A stretch of 64,000 nucleotides of DNA from Lamellibrachia satsuma. Taxonomy: Eukaryota > Annelida > Polychaeta > Sabellida > Siboglinidae. The position numbers and the translations under genes were made by a program. The stretch is from positions 3,675,501 through 3,739,500 of the forward strand of contig BSQZ01000035.1 of NCBI GenBank assembly GCA_033239005.1, read 5' to 3'. The notes under the pieces were generated by a model, which saw only the letters and a program-made list of their open reading frames with translations, searched no databases and was not told where the DNA came from. Positions within the stretch are counted from its first letter, which is position 1; each line of letters starts with the position of its first letter. Of the stretch, positions 56,801 through 62,213 are shown piece after piece.

Positions 56801-58640
56801 CTAATACTACTAGTAGTAGTACTAGTCTAATAAGTAGGGAGGTCGGTAGAAATCACGCGAACGCGTTGCCATTCGGACGCTGTGTTAAATCGCGTATGTT
56901 TGCTAATTTGTAAGTTCACTATTTTCTAAAGAATAAAAATAGTTATGATATCAAAAGAAAGAGAAATATGCATTGTTTATGAAAAAAATTTGTGCTATTG
57001 TGAATTCGTTACGCTTCATGCAGATATCCACGATGAAGCAACGACACCAGCAGGAATTTCGTTTCCTTGTGGGCGCGGCCATATTTAATCCCGTTGAAGG
57101 ATGGTGTTTTGCTTATATTCTTGTGCTGCGTTATTACCCGTCATGCAATGTTTATTGGCATGGTTGAAACCACAAAATTATACTCTTTGCGTTGGTGTTT
57201 GTCTCGTACGAATAGTAAGAAAATTTAGAAAGTTATTTTATTTTGAAAGTTTGCCATATTGGGAGAGCAAATAAAGTATTAACAGGTTGCGGAAACCCTT
57301 GGAAACCATACATATGCAATAAAGTAATGTCTTAACTTAATAAAATTGGAAGTTTTGTGGAGAAACACCTTTGCCCATTTTTGCCCCAAGCTTGAACGTA
57401 TAGGTACCCTGCGTCTGGCGATGACGGCTGCCTGACTATCTTCTATTATCGCCCACAGAAGACGCACGCATTTATCGTGGTCTCGTATGTGTTGCTATGT
57501 TTTAGCCATGTATTTGTTATTTGTGTGTACACACATGTAGGTATGCTTGCACATACTAAATGTTGGAATTTTTATAGTTAGGCCAATATTTAATTTCAAG
57601 TAATAACCCATGTCTATGCCATACAAATGAAATTGCCGTATTAATATTGCCGGCATTAAGCATATAAATATATTAATTACTATATATGAATGCCTTTATT
57701 TCAGGTTAAATTACCCATAATCATGTCAAAAGCATAAAAAAATTAATAATTGGAATATAATAAATCATTTAAAAATAAATAAAAATGTAAATAAATAAAT
57801 TATAATAAAAACCCTCCCCAAATCCAATAATACCTATAGTATCTACACTAATACATACTCATGTGCATTAAAAATATAAGTAAATTATATACAAGCGCGC
57901 GCGCACGCACGCGCGCAACCACCCACGCACCCACCCATCCACACAATCACATTACAAATATAAATGTGTTAAAGAGCAATAGACAAATAAAAAATATACT
58001 TAAATAATTAAGTACAAATTTTAATAAATGAAATTTGTATTTGTAATGCATTAATACAACGTTGACTTGGTAGGGCCTAGGAGTGGTATTAACACTAGTT
58101 AATAAAAGTACAGTTTTTAGCATTTTAAAGGCGGGCCTGAGTATGCATACTTTTGTAAGCTTTCTGAAAGGTTAGTTGTTTTAATTATATGTATAATTCC
58201 TTTTGTAAATAGTATGTAAAGGAAACACATAACATATAATTTGTGTATACAAACAAATATTTCTATTATTACACAAGTTTATTTCATGTTTTCTTCAGAT
58301 TAGAAAACCGTCAGAAAGATTTAGTCAACAGCTGTTACACAAATACCCATAAGTCGGTCAGTTTTCATCCCAGAGAGATCAGTCATGTATGGTTGTCTTT
58401 CCACTGAAAAGACCTTTACAATGGTGTATCACATGTCCTATTTGATGAACATTTGAAAATATGACCGACCTCCCTATAATAAGTCTAGACAGTAACCTGC
58501 TCGACTAGAGTAGAGTGAATAGCCGTGAATCACTGAATGAGAAATTATCATTTGATAGTTCTTTTGTATAATGGCGTCTTACCTAAAAGTTGAGATTCGA
58601 CTGCTGGTATCAACAGCCTACCGATTCGTTGAAACAACAT
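19009..58640 (-). CDS. FAM210A: FAM210A-like mitochondrial DUF1279 protein, three exons
   Basis: FAM210A is a membrane protein of the inner mitochondrial membrane, linked in vertebrates to mitochondrial translation and to muscle and bone mass. Three exons are assigned: 58640-58583, 44630-44069 and 19372-19009. The 58 + 562 + 364 bases give exactly 328 codons with the stop, and both junction phases agree. Residues 1-19 (MLFQRIGRLLIPAVESQLL) are basic and hydrophobic, as in a mitochondrial presequence. The DUF1279 domain starts near FARFKVAYREYGKVL and its membrane segment GIHLVTSSVWFGAFYYAA ends exon 2; exon 3 has GIDVIPLLQYLG and KIATPARYTVTIGG. The last 45 residues are Lys/Glu-rich and likely form a coiled coil, which favours FAM210A over FAM210B. 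Introns are 13.95 kb and 24.7 kb, filled with mobile DNA. The first exon is the least certain. Confidence 0.85.
19822..20235. mobile_element. CAATT-rich TIR element
   Basis: The ends AGACCTGGGGTCAATT and AATTGACTCCAGGTCT are inverted copies with one mismatch. The interior is rich in TCAATTCAAATT and has no coding sense. A similar single end (CATGGGGGTCAATTC) lies near 34111. The superfamily is unknown; a CCTGGGGTC start could be hAT-like, but no target duplication is seen. Confidence 0.6.
20245..21040. mobile_element. Remnant with inverted GAAGAAGGCAGC ends, possibly Penelope-like
   Basis: At 20262-20335 (- strand) and 20934-21000 (+ strand) the same segment occurs inverted: GAAGAAGGCAGC, then a TTGTCAAAACATC / TTGTCGAGACATC motif, ATAGTAG..AATAAACTTAT, and TTGTGATTAAAAGAAA. 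'Gaagaaggc...gtcgaaacgtc' before a terminal repeat is a feature I associate with Penelope-like retroelements. Between the ends lies a 37-bp minisatellite and AT-rich DNA without a reverse transcriptase. Confidence 0.35.
20400..20572 (+). repeat. Minisatellite, unit 37 bp, about four copies
   Basis: Copies of GTTGTGATGGTCTGTGATTG followed by TTGACTTATGTTCTACT. It lies inside the possible Penelope-like remnant. Confidence 0.85.
21180..21558 (+). mobile_element. LINE-A, piece 1: endonuclease N-terminus
   Basis: The frame at about 21430-21558 reads KNKTLSISIVGYITTHDYDI followed by MCITETWL. 'N-K-x..I..Y......D-I-x-x-I-T-E-T-W-L' is the start of the apurinic-like endonuclease domain of CR1/L2-type LINEs; the Glu of ITETWL is catalytic in the family. 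The frame has a stop just upstream, so the copy is dead. The copy breaks at about 21558 and resumes near 29716. Confidence 0.75.
21559..21850 (-). repeat. Left arm of the foldback-like element, two ~150-bp units
   Basis: Two units start near 21561 and 21713 with TGACCTTCG..GACATTCA, followed by ATATCC.CCATTTT and AAGAACTACAT. They are in the opposite orientation to the units at 27722-27870 and 29137-29680. Confidence 0.8.
21956..22770 (+). pseudogene. Piece of an uncharacterised multi-copy invertebrate gene, part 1
   Basis: The frame at about 21980-22130 has RAIHEGNFILYMHTL, DHYNYARAVAIRLRD; a frameshift follows, then 22201-22400 reads DEIHEQNNACVKEDGGAV and LLRWMVAGPEMARVINEF. A likely intron runs from the donor near 22402 to an acceptor TTTTTTAG at 22677, and the next exon ends at QWRSP where the Ty3 element is inserted. 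From memory, this ordered motif set (HE.NF..Y...L....NYAR....RD, then EQNN..VK..GGAVGLTE) occurs in many predicted proteins of cnidarians, annelids and molluscs with no known function. Its multi-copy nature suggests carriage by mobile DNA. It is broken here. Confidence 0.5.
22771..22946 (+). repeat. 5' LTR of the Ty3 element
   Basis: It starts TGTCATGTAATGGGATCGTT and ends AAAGCATAACA. It matches 26844-27020 with about five substitutions and one small indel. Confidence 0.95.
22947..22965 (+). other. Primer-binding site candidate
   Basis: TGGTGTCAGAAGACA follows the left LTR directly. A TGG start pairs with the CCA end of a tRNA primer. The tRNA cannot be named with confidence. Confidence 0.6.
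23066..26053 (+). CDS. Ty3 gag-pol polyprotein, 995 codons, defective
   Basis: Residues 1 to about 200 are a retrotransposon Gag domain. Two zinc knuckles follow near residues 247-280 (CKFCSRSHPPKSC, of CX2CX3HX4C form, and CNRCKGWNHFAVTC, of CX2CX4HX4C form). The protease motif LDTGA is near residue 338. Reverse transcriptase has SLRLCLDPKPLN and LRMPFGISSASE, but its catalytic box reads VIADIIIAG: only one of the expected paired Asp residues is present. RNase H has QSDASKSGLGACLLQ and a TDHKPLE motif. After about residue 857 the reading frame jumps from RNase H directly to the end of the integrase zinc finger (CLQFARSN), so the tether and most of the HHCC finger are deleted in frame. The integrase core has two of three acidic residues before a frameshift near 25970. 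The protein could at best supply Gag and protease. Confidence 0.93.
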   Translation: MEFFKPPSSIAFDACNLDEAWRSWEQQFRTFYTACELNKKPNAVQVAILLHTAGPEAQEVFNQFEFRPAGPANIPPAEDRDNWETVLDKFRHYCKPRKNTVYERYRFWSRNQGNGELLDQWIKDLRMKAKLCEFGDQEDLMIRDKIVFSVNDERVKERLLRESELSLARALDVCRAAETTRAQLKVMASEGKPEAKVSVVKQRSRSSTFSKGSHAGGRGIKGTNNDTKSRYKCAHKPRATQGSIQCKFCSRSHPPKSCPAYGKQCNRCKGWNHFAVTCEHHRTATVDSKVRMMNNEQSESNECLYLGSLFLDVHAHNTHDDDWMTKMTIGSQQISFKLDTGAQANVLPMTIYETIKPNVALQPTKTILSAFVNDIKVKPAGTVKLQCIPENADKPTLIEFFVTTHTNVHGCRACESLGLVKRVCEVSHEKPLTSDILMKAYEDVFTGVGELEHPYLKEDVQPVVQATWKLRYTRVESLKKSLDKLERDGIVADVEQPTSWVNNLVITEKRNGSLRLCLDPKPLNRAIKREQFEISTPEDVQSRLAGKKVFSVIDMSMACWHVRLSDESSYLCTFHTLWGRKRFLRMPFGISSASEVLQKRMQLTFGDIKGAYVIADIIIAGDDEQDHDAIMCAVFQRARERNVKFNSSKVQLKVNEVLYMEHVVSEAGLSPDPSKVRAIVDMPLPEDKRAVLRFLNIVKYQAKFIPRESHITGPLRALLKEDAVWCWTQEHTNAVNEVKTILSSLSVLRFYDVNKPVTLQSDASKSGLGACLLQGQIVAYASRALVGPELHYAQLEKELLAVVFATSRFHQYIYGKEIEAQTDHKPLEIIMKKPIGNATALVQCMMLKLQRYEINLRCKTCLQFARSNQKEPMIAHKIPDGPFRKVAMDIMSCKGRDYLVVVDYYSKYPELALLENKTSECVISHVKSISARHGIPEEIVADNQPFGSYNFRQFAENWGITVTTSSPTLCSIERAGRASRANVEVAPQEGRRRGS
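25965..26640 (+). pseudogene. Frameshifted end of pol: integrase core end and C-terminal tail
   Basis: Near 25970 the frame shifts. The conserved 'S-N-G-Q-A-E-R' with the third catalytic Glu, and the following helices (EYRNTPISGLRYAPAQLAM), read on in another frame to a TGA near 26175. A further frame at 26257-26637 has KPGDVVRVQRKWGWDPAIV, which looks like the integrase C-terminal SH3-like fold, a Pro-rich segment, and the end RYGRAIRKPTRFDI. So pol holds at least two disruptions here in addition to the internal deletion. Confidence 0.8.
26832..26843 (+). other. Polypurine tract
   Basis: AAAGGAGGGA lies directly before the right LTR; it would prime plus-strand DNA synthesis. Confidence 0.85.
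26844..27020 (+). repeat. 3' LTR of the Ty3 element
   Basis: It starts TGTCATGTAATGGGATCGTT and ends AAAGCATAACA, followed by the TCCTA duplication. It has AATAAAAG near 26920, a likely poly(A) signal that differs in the left LTR (AATAAGTT). Confidence 0.95.
27021..27722 (+). pseudogene. Piece of the same uncharacterised gene, part 2
   Basis: Right of the Ty3 element the frame continues VLDTRVVAEVTVVDSV, then KKLGEDQSKEFFKKHLVD, NKLCLFSRHL, HNLFSTLYIACQV and FFNMRI, ending at a TGA near 27367. A further segment to about 27722 has IIDSAAFVNILKPAV and DNKTELFH in changing frames. These are the next motifs, in order, of the family named for 21956-22770. The TCCTA duplication joins the two parts at PxLVLDT. 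The frame is broken after 27367 and the copy ends abruptly in a foldback unit, so the gene is dead. Confidence 0.55.
27722..27870 (+). repeat. Internal foldback unit, right orientation
   Basis: One ~150-bp unit with CACCATCTTTCAAAATGGCG, GAAAGTCAACGAAGGTC and CTAGATTATGTAGTT. It matches the inverse of the units at 21559-21850. Confidence 0.8.
27871..28313. other. Probable promoter region of the 28.3-kb gene
   Basis: AT-rich sequence with no coding sense. An inverted CCAAT-type context, TAGCCAATCACAGCGCG, at about 28175-28191 resembles a CCAAT box. It lies about 130 bases before the ATG of the next gene. Confidence 0.3.
28314..29139 (+). CDS. Two-exon gene in the foldback element, N-terminal part of a Mutator-like transposase gene (tentative)
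   Basis: Exon 1 (28314-28604) starts MPKQRADCPKKRRFTGNQIT, has a Ser-rich stretch, then GYRIMDIDLLIDFVSTCPSC followed by SSPCFSC, a CX2C..CX2C pattern. The donor is CAG|GTGAGA. Exon 2 (29056-29139) follows the acceptor TTTTTATTGCAG and adds 27 residues to a TGA. The phases agree and the 124-codon frame has no break. From memory, a basic 'K-R-R-F-x-G-N-Q' start and a 'G-Y-R-I-M-D...C-P-x-C' motif occur at the N-terminus of Mutator-like transposase genes of marine invertebrates, which are much longer. If so this copy is cut off: the stop codon abuts the tandem foldback units. Alternatively it is a small independent gene. Confidence 0.4.
29137..29680 (+). repeat. Right arm of the foldback-like element, three to four units
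   Basis: Diverged ~145-bp units begin near 29140, 29293 and 29437. Shared motifs are AATGGCGGATAT, GAATGTCG.CGAA and ATAGCTCTAGGTGATGCAGT. They are inverted with respect to 21559-21850. Confidence 0.75.
29716..31715 (+). mobile_element. LINE-A, piece 2: endonuclease and reverse transcriptase
   Basis: The endonuclease resumes with GYEFHHIP and NNGRTGGGVRIIF, then a Glu/Asn-containing segment EYIDCQ. Later frames give reverse transcriptase blocks: LVLLDLLAAFDTINHSILIE, GIPQGSMLGPKLYSLYT and HFYTDDTQLCVSF. The catalytic box is YTDD, with both Asp residues; YADD is usual. Frameshifts and stops split the region, so it is inactive. A short foreign stretch lies at about 31485-31550. It belongs to the CR1/L2 group. 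Confidence 0.85.
31716..31850 (+). mobile_element. SINE- or LINE-like 3' tail insertion
   Basis: GGTGAAGTGTAAACCGCTTT..GAGCAGT and GCTGTATAAGAACTTAG resemble the 3' ends shared by some SINE/LINE pairs ('taaagcgctttgag...gctgtataaga'). It lies between LINE-A piece 2 and a fragment of another LINE. Confidence 0.4.
31851..32190 (+). mobile_element. C-terminal fragment of a second LINE (endonuclease-reverse transcriptase type)
   Basis: Frames read SIEAILTASQLRWTG, then RYKDVLKRHLRATSIP, TWESTAQNRQ, and at 32013 onward RRAIHQGK..EEKLTQKYQ. 'I..R.QLRW.GHV.RM' followed by 'YKD.LK..L......W' and a final basic stretch is the C-terminal pattern of a widespread invertebrate LINE. It is frameshifted and truncated on both sides. 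Confidence 0.6.
32191..32312 (+). mobile_element. LINE-A, piece 3
   Basis: The frame reads TLVYALVTATLDYCNSLLHG followed by LPITRLAKMQCLQNTC. This is the thumb-side reverse transcriptase motif 'LDYCNSLL.G.P...L..LQ..QN' that follows piece 2. It breaks at TAGGC, where the 10.2-kb element starts. Confidence 0.8.
32635..33039 (+). other. Open frame in a GC-richer segment, unassigned
   Basis: The 134-codon frame contains KRKLVYTGWLLDISTSTTNA, a Gly/Cys-rich GRICSGKGGCKCGYCRVRQ and ends KDTVPS. The other strand is also open for 132 codons. The DNA is richer in CpG than its surroundings, which suits a promoter or first exon of the element. I do not recognise a family. Confidence 0.2.
33040..34315. 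other. No gene recognised
   Basis: AT-rich sequence. At 34105-34150 the end CATGGGGGTCAATTC resembles the ends of the 19822-20235 element, with loose CAATTCC repeats behind it; the other end is not seen. Confidence 0.35.
34318..34360. repeat. (TA)n microsatellite
   Basis: About 42 bases of AT dinucleotide repeat directly before the TIR element. Confidence 0.95.
34365..35391. mobile_element. TIR element with GGACATTTGCCCC motifs, about 1.0 kb
   Basis: The left end is ATTTGCCCCCCTCCCGGACA followed by TTTGCCCCTTT. The right end is the inverse: AAAAGGGGCAGATGTCCGGG with GGGGAGCAAAT. The left end has extra internal repeats of GACATTTGCCCC. The interior (34700-35280) has no recognised coding sense. 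It sits beside a TA run, so a target duplication cannot be read. Confidence 0.7.
35636..36876 (+). mobile_element. CR1-type LINE, 5'-truncated reverse transcriptase
   Basis: The frame from about 35690 reads VVYLDFQKAFDKVPHQRLLL then GVPQGSVLGPILFLIYI. After a frameshift near 35955 it continues KVLKFADDTKVF (the FADD catalytic box is intact), KDLGVTF and LYKAIVRPHLEYC. A TGG-to-TGA change at about 36387 interrupts it, and it ends with ATKMIPELRDLSYESRLLQC and NYSFSQRVINEWNKLPNDCV. This order is typical of CR1/Rex1-type LINEs. It is better preserved than LINE-A. It carries one frameshift and one stop, so it is inactive. Confidence 0.88.
36877..37696. other. No gene recognised; includes a (TA)n run
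   Basis: A (TA)n microsatellite lies at 37076-37129. A single GTGGGGCTTTTGTCC end near 37017 matches the ends of the 13455-13965 element. At 37280-37330 GAACCTATGGGTCCATATTT and TGGAATTTGGACCCCTTAT are loosely inverted. Confidence 0.5.
37697..38165 (+). other. Possible exon or coding remnant, unassigned
   Basis: A frame opens after TTTTCAG at 37696 with MKDSPLVRTSTGTSFEASSA and runs 103 codons. Around 38003-38160 other frames give EGDSSSSDTYEKEKKFVI and REKNLCHFSAPATHQTA. The composition is not that of simple repeat. I do not recognise a family; it may be the remnant of an exon of the surrounding element. Confidence 0.2.
38240..38720 (+). repeat. Minisatellite, unit about 50 bp, nine or so copies
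   Basis: Copies of GATTGGTGTACATTTACTGT then CAGTCAGAACAAGTAGTGTA and TTGG. Copies vary in length. Confidence 0.88.
38721..39464. other. No gene recognised
   Basis: AT-rich. A 102-codon frame at 39000-39308 has no recognisable motif. Confidence 0.35.
39470..39605. repeat. Degenerate ATTAC/ATCAYGATTAC repeat
   Basis: Repeats of ATTACAATCATTATTACAATC-type sequence with alternating strand symmetry. The open frames of Ile/Val/Thr on both strands come from it. Confidence 0.8.
39606..41044. other. GC-richer stretch, no assigned gene
   Basis: From about 39740 to 40520 CpG is more frequent than around it. Minus-strand frames at 39707-40093 (128 codons) and 40136-40402 (88 codons, starting MDASLVTVLPDLLLAISGLL) do not match a family I know. 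CAAGATGGCGATACGCAGTG near 40710 resembles a start-site region. It may hold the promoter of the hAT-like element. Confidence 0.25.
41045..41225 (+). pseudogene. hAT-transposase-type N-terminal zinc finger, frameshifted
   Basis: One frame reads RFAWLIEVIHNSKATCFAAK and FVCM then stops; one base on, another reads KAKNVFVTRKDCTKPKKDDL and AKHEIIIH then stops. 'WL........CF.C....-KNVF....-C...K...L-KHE...H' is the pattern of the C2H2-like finger at the N-terminus of some hAT-related transposases. The second Cys of the first pair is replaced by Ala and a frameshift separates the halves. It fits a hAT-type origin for the 10.2-kb element. Confidence 0.4.
41626..42375. mobile_element. PIF/Harbinger-like MITE (41629-42372)
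   Basis: The ends GGCCTAGTAAAAAATAAACT and AGTTTCTTTTTTACTAGGCC are inverted copies, and the match extends inward through AGTTTCTCGTCC. TTA borders both sides (41626-41628, 42373-42375), the TWA duplication of PIF/Harbinger. It is 744 bp and has no transposase. It lies in the 10.2-kb element. Confidence 0.8.
42521..43290 (+). mobile_element. LINE-A, piece 4: C-terminus and 3' end
   Basis: The frame reads TRTSRRSHITPVLKELHWLP then VLHQIQYKILSQTF, ALDYLSCLLSIYRP and NLPANIRNSNS, with one stop in place of Trp. The 3' UTR ends GCGCTATATAAATATCGTAT and an ATT repeat, the classic tail of L2-type LINEs. It completes LINE-A, whose first piece lies 21 kb upstream. Confidence 0.88.
43291..44068. other. 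FAM210A intron end; one unassigned exon-like block
   Basis: At 43416-43564 a + strand block lies between TTTTAGCAG and CCAG|GTAACT, and is open with GKMVKVIGKLPDYIAKCDVT. It may be chance or part of a mobile element. The rest has no recognised content. Confidence 0.2.
44069..44630 (-). CDS. FAM210A: FAM210A second coding exon
   Basis: The donor on the - strand is AC|GTAAGT (44069/44068). The acceptor chosen is TTTATGTTGTAG at 44631. From there the frame is open without any Met, so the start codon must lie in an upstream exon. The N-terminal two thirds are poorly conserved and Ser/Thr/Lys-rich, as usual for the family's presequence region. The end holds KKGIFARFKVAYREYGKVLI and HLVTSSVWFGAFYYAA, which match the vertebrate FAM210A segment before KGVNVVPFLE. 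The 5' border could also be 44669, 39 bases further out. Confidence 0.85.
44610..44872 (-). repeat. 39-bp minisatellite built from the FAM210A exon 2 splice acceptor
   Basis: About six units of 39 bp. On the - strand a unit reads TTTAGGTTGCAG or TTTATGTTGCAG followed by TATATGACCATGTTGTTCAA. The functional acceptor region, TTTATGTTGTAG then CGCACGACCAAGTTGTTCA, is itself one such unit. So the array is a tandem copy of the intron-exon border. Confidence 0.8.
44873..45837. other. FAM210A intron 1, no gene recognised
   Basis: A 115-codon + frame at 44973-45317 (KINKSMTLKQFLVQLIEYSV) has no recognisable motif. The rest is AT-rich without coding sense. Confidence 0.3.
45838..49830 (+). repeat. 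Tandem array of ~0.82-kb units, about five copies
   Basis: TCAACC-AGG-CATTGGCCAGA starts at 45841, 46660, 47468, 48299 and near 49215, so the period is 0.81-0.92 kb. Each unit has GTTAGCCGTTCAGAGCCTGG, GGTATGCAAATATGAATTCG, AAGATGGC..C and CATTGTTTAGACTCGAAGC. Units differ by deletions and substitutions. Minus-strand frames over the array (for example 47430-47780) recur with each unit and are not genes. Confidence 0.92.
48512..48598 (-). repeat. 17-bp repeat CTGCAGTTGTATCTGAA, five copies
   Basis: A local expansion inside the fourth 0.8-kb unit. Confidence 0.95.
50055..50505 (+). repeat. Minisatellite, unit about 45 bp, ten copies
   Basis: Copies of CCTCTGAGGGGAGGGAGGCA followed by AGGGTCTCAACCTCCCACTTT. 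One half of the unit is purine-rich and the other pyrimidine-rich. Confidence 0.95.
50506..52430. other. Inner part of the 11-kb element, no gene recognised
   Basis: Frames of 60-117 codons (for example 51333-51686 on the - strand) have no motif I know. A CpG-containing stretch lies at about 50630-50810. Confidence 0.3.
52440..52600. repeat. Cluster of ATGGTATACCAT palindromes
   Basis: CATGGTATACCATG-type palindromes and half-sites (ACCATGGTATACC, TCATGGTATACCACGG, TCATGGTATACCATGC) recur four or more times in 160 bases. Confidence 0.85.
53290..53660 (-). repeat. Inverted counterpart of the 0.8-kb unit
   Basis: Reading the - strand gives, in order, TCTGATACTGCC, a ATATAGCGCCGTT motif, GGTATGCAAATATGAA, AAGATGGCGTCAG and GTTTAGACTC, the same order as in the + strand units at 45838-49830. 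Identity is clearly lower than among the tandem units. Confidence 0.75.
53780..53868. repeat. (TA)n with (CA)n blocks
   Basis: Two AT runs separated and followed by ACACACAC. Confidence 0.95.
54112..56701. mobile_element. Long-TIR element (54120-56693) with 8-bp target duplication
   Basis: The outer ends are GGTAATCGTTTACTTAACTG and its exact inverse CAGTTAAGTAAACGATTACC. The inverted arms run on for more than 600 bp (54120 to about 54830, and 56070 to 56693) with motifs such as TGGCCTAAAACACAATATTT and CAAACGACAGATAAT. The borders TAATAACT and CAATAACT match at seven of eight bases. Long arms suit a Mutator-like or foldback element. The centre has small frames only. A segment AACC-TTTG-TCACCAAACGA occurs twice in the right arm (55995 and 56138). 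Confidence 0.85.
54950..55249 (-). other. Cys-rich open frame in the long-TIR element
   Basis: A 99-codon - strand frame has KKLCGICTNCHGGRITVEY and later CELRMCYQSFDQEMC. The CX2CX2C and following Cys pairs could bind zinc, and the placement inside a long-TIR element suggests a transposase remnant, perhaps Mutator-like. No family is proven. Confidence 0.25.
56776..58560. other. FAM210A intron 1, proximal part, no gene recognised
   Basis: AT-rich. A mixed (GC)n/(GCAC)n/(CCAC)n microsatellite lies at 57893-57945. Small frames at 56719-57167 and 57279-57467 have no motif. Confidence 0.4.
58583..58640 (-). CDS. FAM210A: FAM210A first coding exon (proposed)
   Basis: On the - strand ATG at 58640 opens MLFQRIGRLLIPAVESQLL and reaches the donor TTTTAG|GTAAGA at 58583/58582. 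The exon leaves one base, G, which joins CG of the 44630 exon to make Ala. The whole 984-base chain is then in frame. Two Arg, no acidic residue before position 15 and a hydrophobic face fit a mitochondrial targeting peptide, as known for FAM210A. The evidence is phase and character, not homology. Confidence 0.6.
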
Positions 58641-59254
58641 CGCTGTTCAGTAGATCTACGTTGTTAACTTAGCAATACCACCAACACCACGCGACTAAAT
58701 CTGACGTGACACCGCATGAAGCCGTAAATGGGGCGCGCTCATTGTTACAACATCACGTATAATACTACATAGTACACTGTTTATAAGAACACATTAAATA
58801 CATACACATTCCATAGACAAATCACGTTCTTTGTAATAATATGCACCAATGTGAAGAATTTATGCAATACATTTTTACACGAATCGGTTTACGGTAAGGG
58901 TTGATGTCGTTGTGATAGCTTTGTTTTGTCACCACTAGGTAGCGACTCAAGTGGAATCGAAACTTGTGTGATGAGCGTGGTTATGAAGTGCCGTGGTTAT
59001 GCTTACGCAAGAGTTATTCGGGGCCTAATTTTAATGAACACAACGCTCATGTTTATTTGATATTTTAAGGAATATCTTAGGTATAATGTAACTACAACTC
59101 TACCTTCAGTTGTGACAAGATCGTCACTGATCGATTCGAGTAGTATTCGTTCAGTCATTGATTCAATGATTGTCATTTAGTGACACTGTCACTGATAGAC
59201 AGTCACGATAGATTCCCGAGAATCGTTGTCGCTTGCGGGCACCACTGGTCGAAA
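58641..59254. promoter_or_regulatory. Possible shared promoter between FAM210A and a divergent gene
   Basis: The stretch between the FAM210A ATG (- strand) and an ATG exon on the + strand has no coding sense. It contains CpG-bearing blocks at 58690-58750 and 59210-59260, and a CAGTCAC/GTCACTG-rich part near 59130-59220. No TATA box is assigned. Confidence 0.3.
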
Positions 59255-59281
59255 ATGTTGCCTAGTCGCACACTCAAACAG
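59255..59281 (+). CDS. Possible first coding exon of a divergent gene
   Basis: ATG at 59255 opens MLPSRTLKQ and meets CAG|GTAAGC at 59282, a strong donor. Nine codons cannot identify a gene. The continuation would lie right of the window or in unrecognised exons; the DNA from 59538 to 62662 is transposon. Confidence 0.25.
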
Positions 59282-60699
59282 GTAAGCTATACATCCATCT
59301 GTACGTATTGACCAAATAAAATATACATTAATTAATTCTGCAAGCGCAATACTTTTCCATCTTCAGTATTCTATTCGCCTTGTAGTTGTGAGTTGTGTTT
59401 GGCGATGTCGATGACGGTCAGATATTAATTTTTAAAGTTTACACCTGTGGCTCTGAACTGTCTCGGACTCTGGGATACTAACTACCAGCAAGGATCTCAC
59501 TTGCTTATTACACTTGCATGAATTCTGGCGCCATTTAGGGGAAGGCAGTGTTAGTTGAGCCACTTGGTTAAGTGTTATCACATGACGACCATGTCCATGG
59601 GCATGGTTACAGGGTTCAGCCTCCTGTTACGTTTCGCATTGGCGACCATGTTAACGTTTTGCATAATTATAAGAAAACGGGACCATCAAAAATTCATAAA
59701 CTTCCTACCTGCTGTTGCTATGGGTCCCGGATGGTTCGGCCCATGACGGGTTCGGCCCACGCCGACGGATGGTTCGGCCTAGTCGATTCGGCCCACGCAG
59801 ACGGATGGTTCGGCCCATTTCACTGTCGCTATTGAAATCAGCGACGGTCGATTCGGCCCACTCTAGCTAAGCGGCGGAAATCTAAGAATAGTCGTTTCGG
59901 CCCACGGCCTGAATCAGTAAGAAAGGCGGAGAGGCGGAAATTATGATTGTGCACAGAAACATACGCACACGCTAATATAATAATAATGATCTGGAACTAT
60001 TGATAAAAATATAGCAATATAAATAAATTAAAAGAAAGTGGTTGACATAATAAAAAAATGAACCAAATTCAAGTAATTAATGTTTAATGGAAACGTCCAC
60101 GAATAAACATAATAACTAGTTGAGTTTGTGTTGTAATATATAATGTATTGACTTCATTGTTTGTGTGAGCACATTTTATGTGATCAAGCCCTTTATGTGT
60201 TTAATCTGTCTGATGTTTCATCATCAACACTTGTTAACTGAAAGGTTTGAAAGCGTGATTTCATAGTTTGTGTGAGCACATTTTATGCTTTTAATCTATC
60301 CGGTGTTTCATCAGCAAAACATGCTAACGTAAATGTTTGATAGCATCACTTCATTGTTTGTGTGAGCACGTTATATTTGATCAAGCCCTTTATTCAATTA
60401 ATCGTCTTAAGTTAATTGAGCATATCGCAAGTTGCAAAGAGGTGTCATTAACGTTTTCGGCTCTATTGTCCCACGTCAGTAGCTAATTTCTAAGAATAGT
60501 AGTTTCGGCCCATGACGTGATTCAGGGAAAAATACTTAATATGATTACGCACAGAAACATATTCACACGCTAATATAACAATTATCTCATAAAATAACAG
60601 AATACAGTCCAGCAACACAACGCCAGAAATATTTACAACGGATGGAATTTCTGTCTTTATTAACAACTACCAAAACATAATTTTTATTTATATAAATAT

Positions 60700-60707
60700 A
60701 CACACAC

Positions 60708-60740
<33 letters not shown>

Positions 60741-60745
60741 TACAT
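60700..60745. repeat. (CA)n/(TA)n microsatellite
   Basis: ACACACACATATATATATAT followed by ACACACACACACAC. Confidence 0.95.
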
Positions 60746-61400
60746 GCCACAATGCGGAGAAGCCACGACAGGACGAACGCGTTATTTACAATCTGGGAGC
60801 ATCTCGTCTCGTCGCCGAAAGGGAAACGCTGCGTTCCTTGAGCCGACTGACAAAAATAGCGAACATAATAAACACTTGGTTCGAAAACAGTAATAATACT
60901 GTAGCGTACAATATTTCGCTAAAACACGCAAACAGTTGAAACTGGGGAACGTAATAAATAAGTAATATTGGTTCTAAAACAATAATAATGTAGCGCATGG
61001 CGTTTCTTTAAAACACTGAAACAGTTGTAGCGTATAACATTTCGCAATTACAATACTCTATAAACAACAATTGACTCGAAAACAATAATTCTGTAGCGTA
61101 CAACAAGTCAACAGCATTTCGCTAAGACATGCAAACAGTTGAAAATAGCGAAGAATTCGTTAGTCGTTTCGGCCCACGGCGCCCGCTGGCAGGGCTGGGT
61201 CCAATTACGTAATTGTAATTGTAATTGATTACAGCAAAATTGTGTAATTGTAATTGATTATGATTTCAAATTTGTGCTGTAATTGTTATATTTTGTATAA
61301 TTGAAAATTTATTTCAATTACAATCAATTACAGTACGTTTCATATCACAAACTACCTGAACAAACTATCAATAAAATATAATTTAAGTCTTATACAGGTT

Positions 61401-62213
<813 letters not shown>

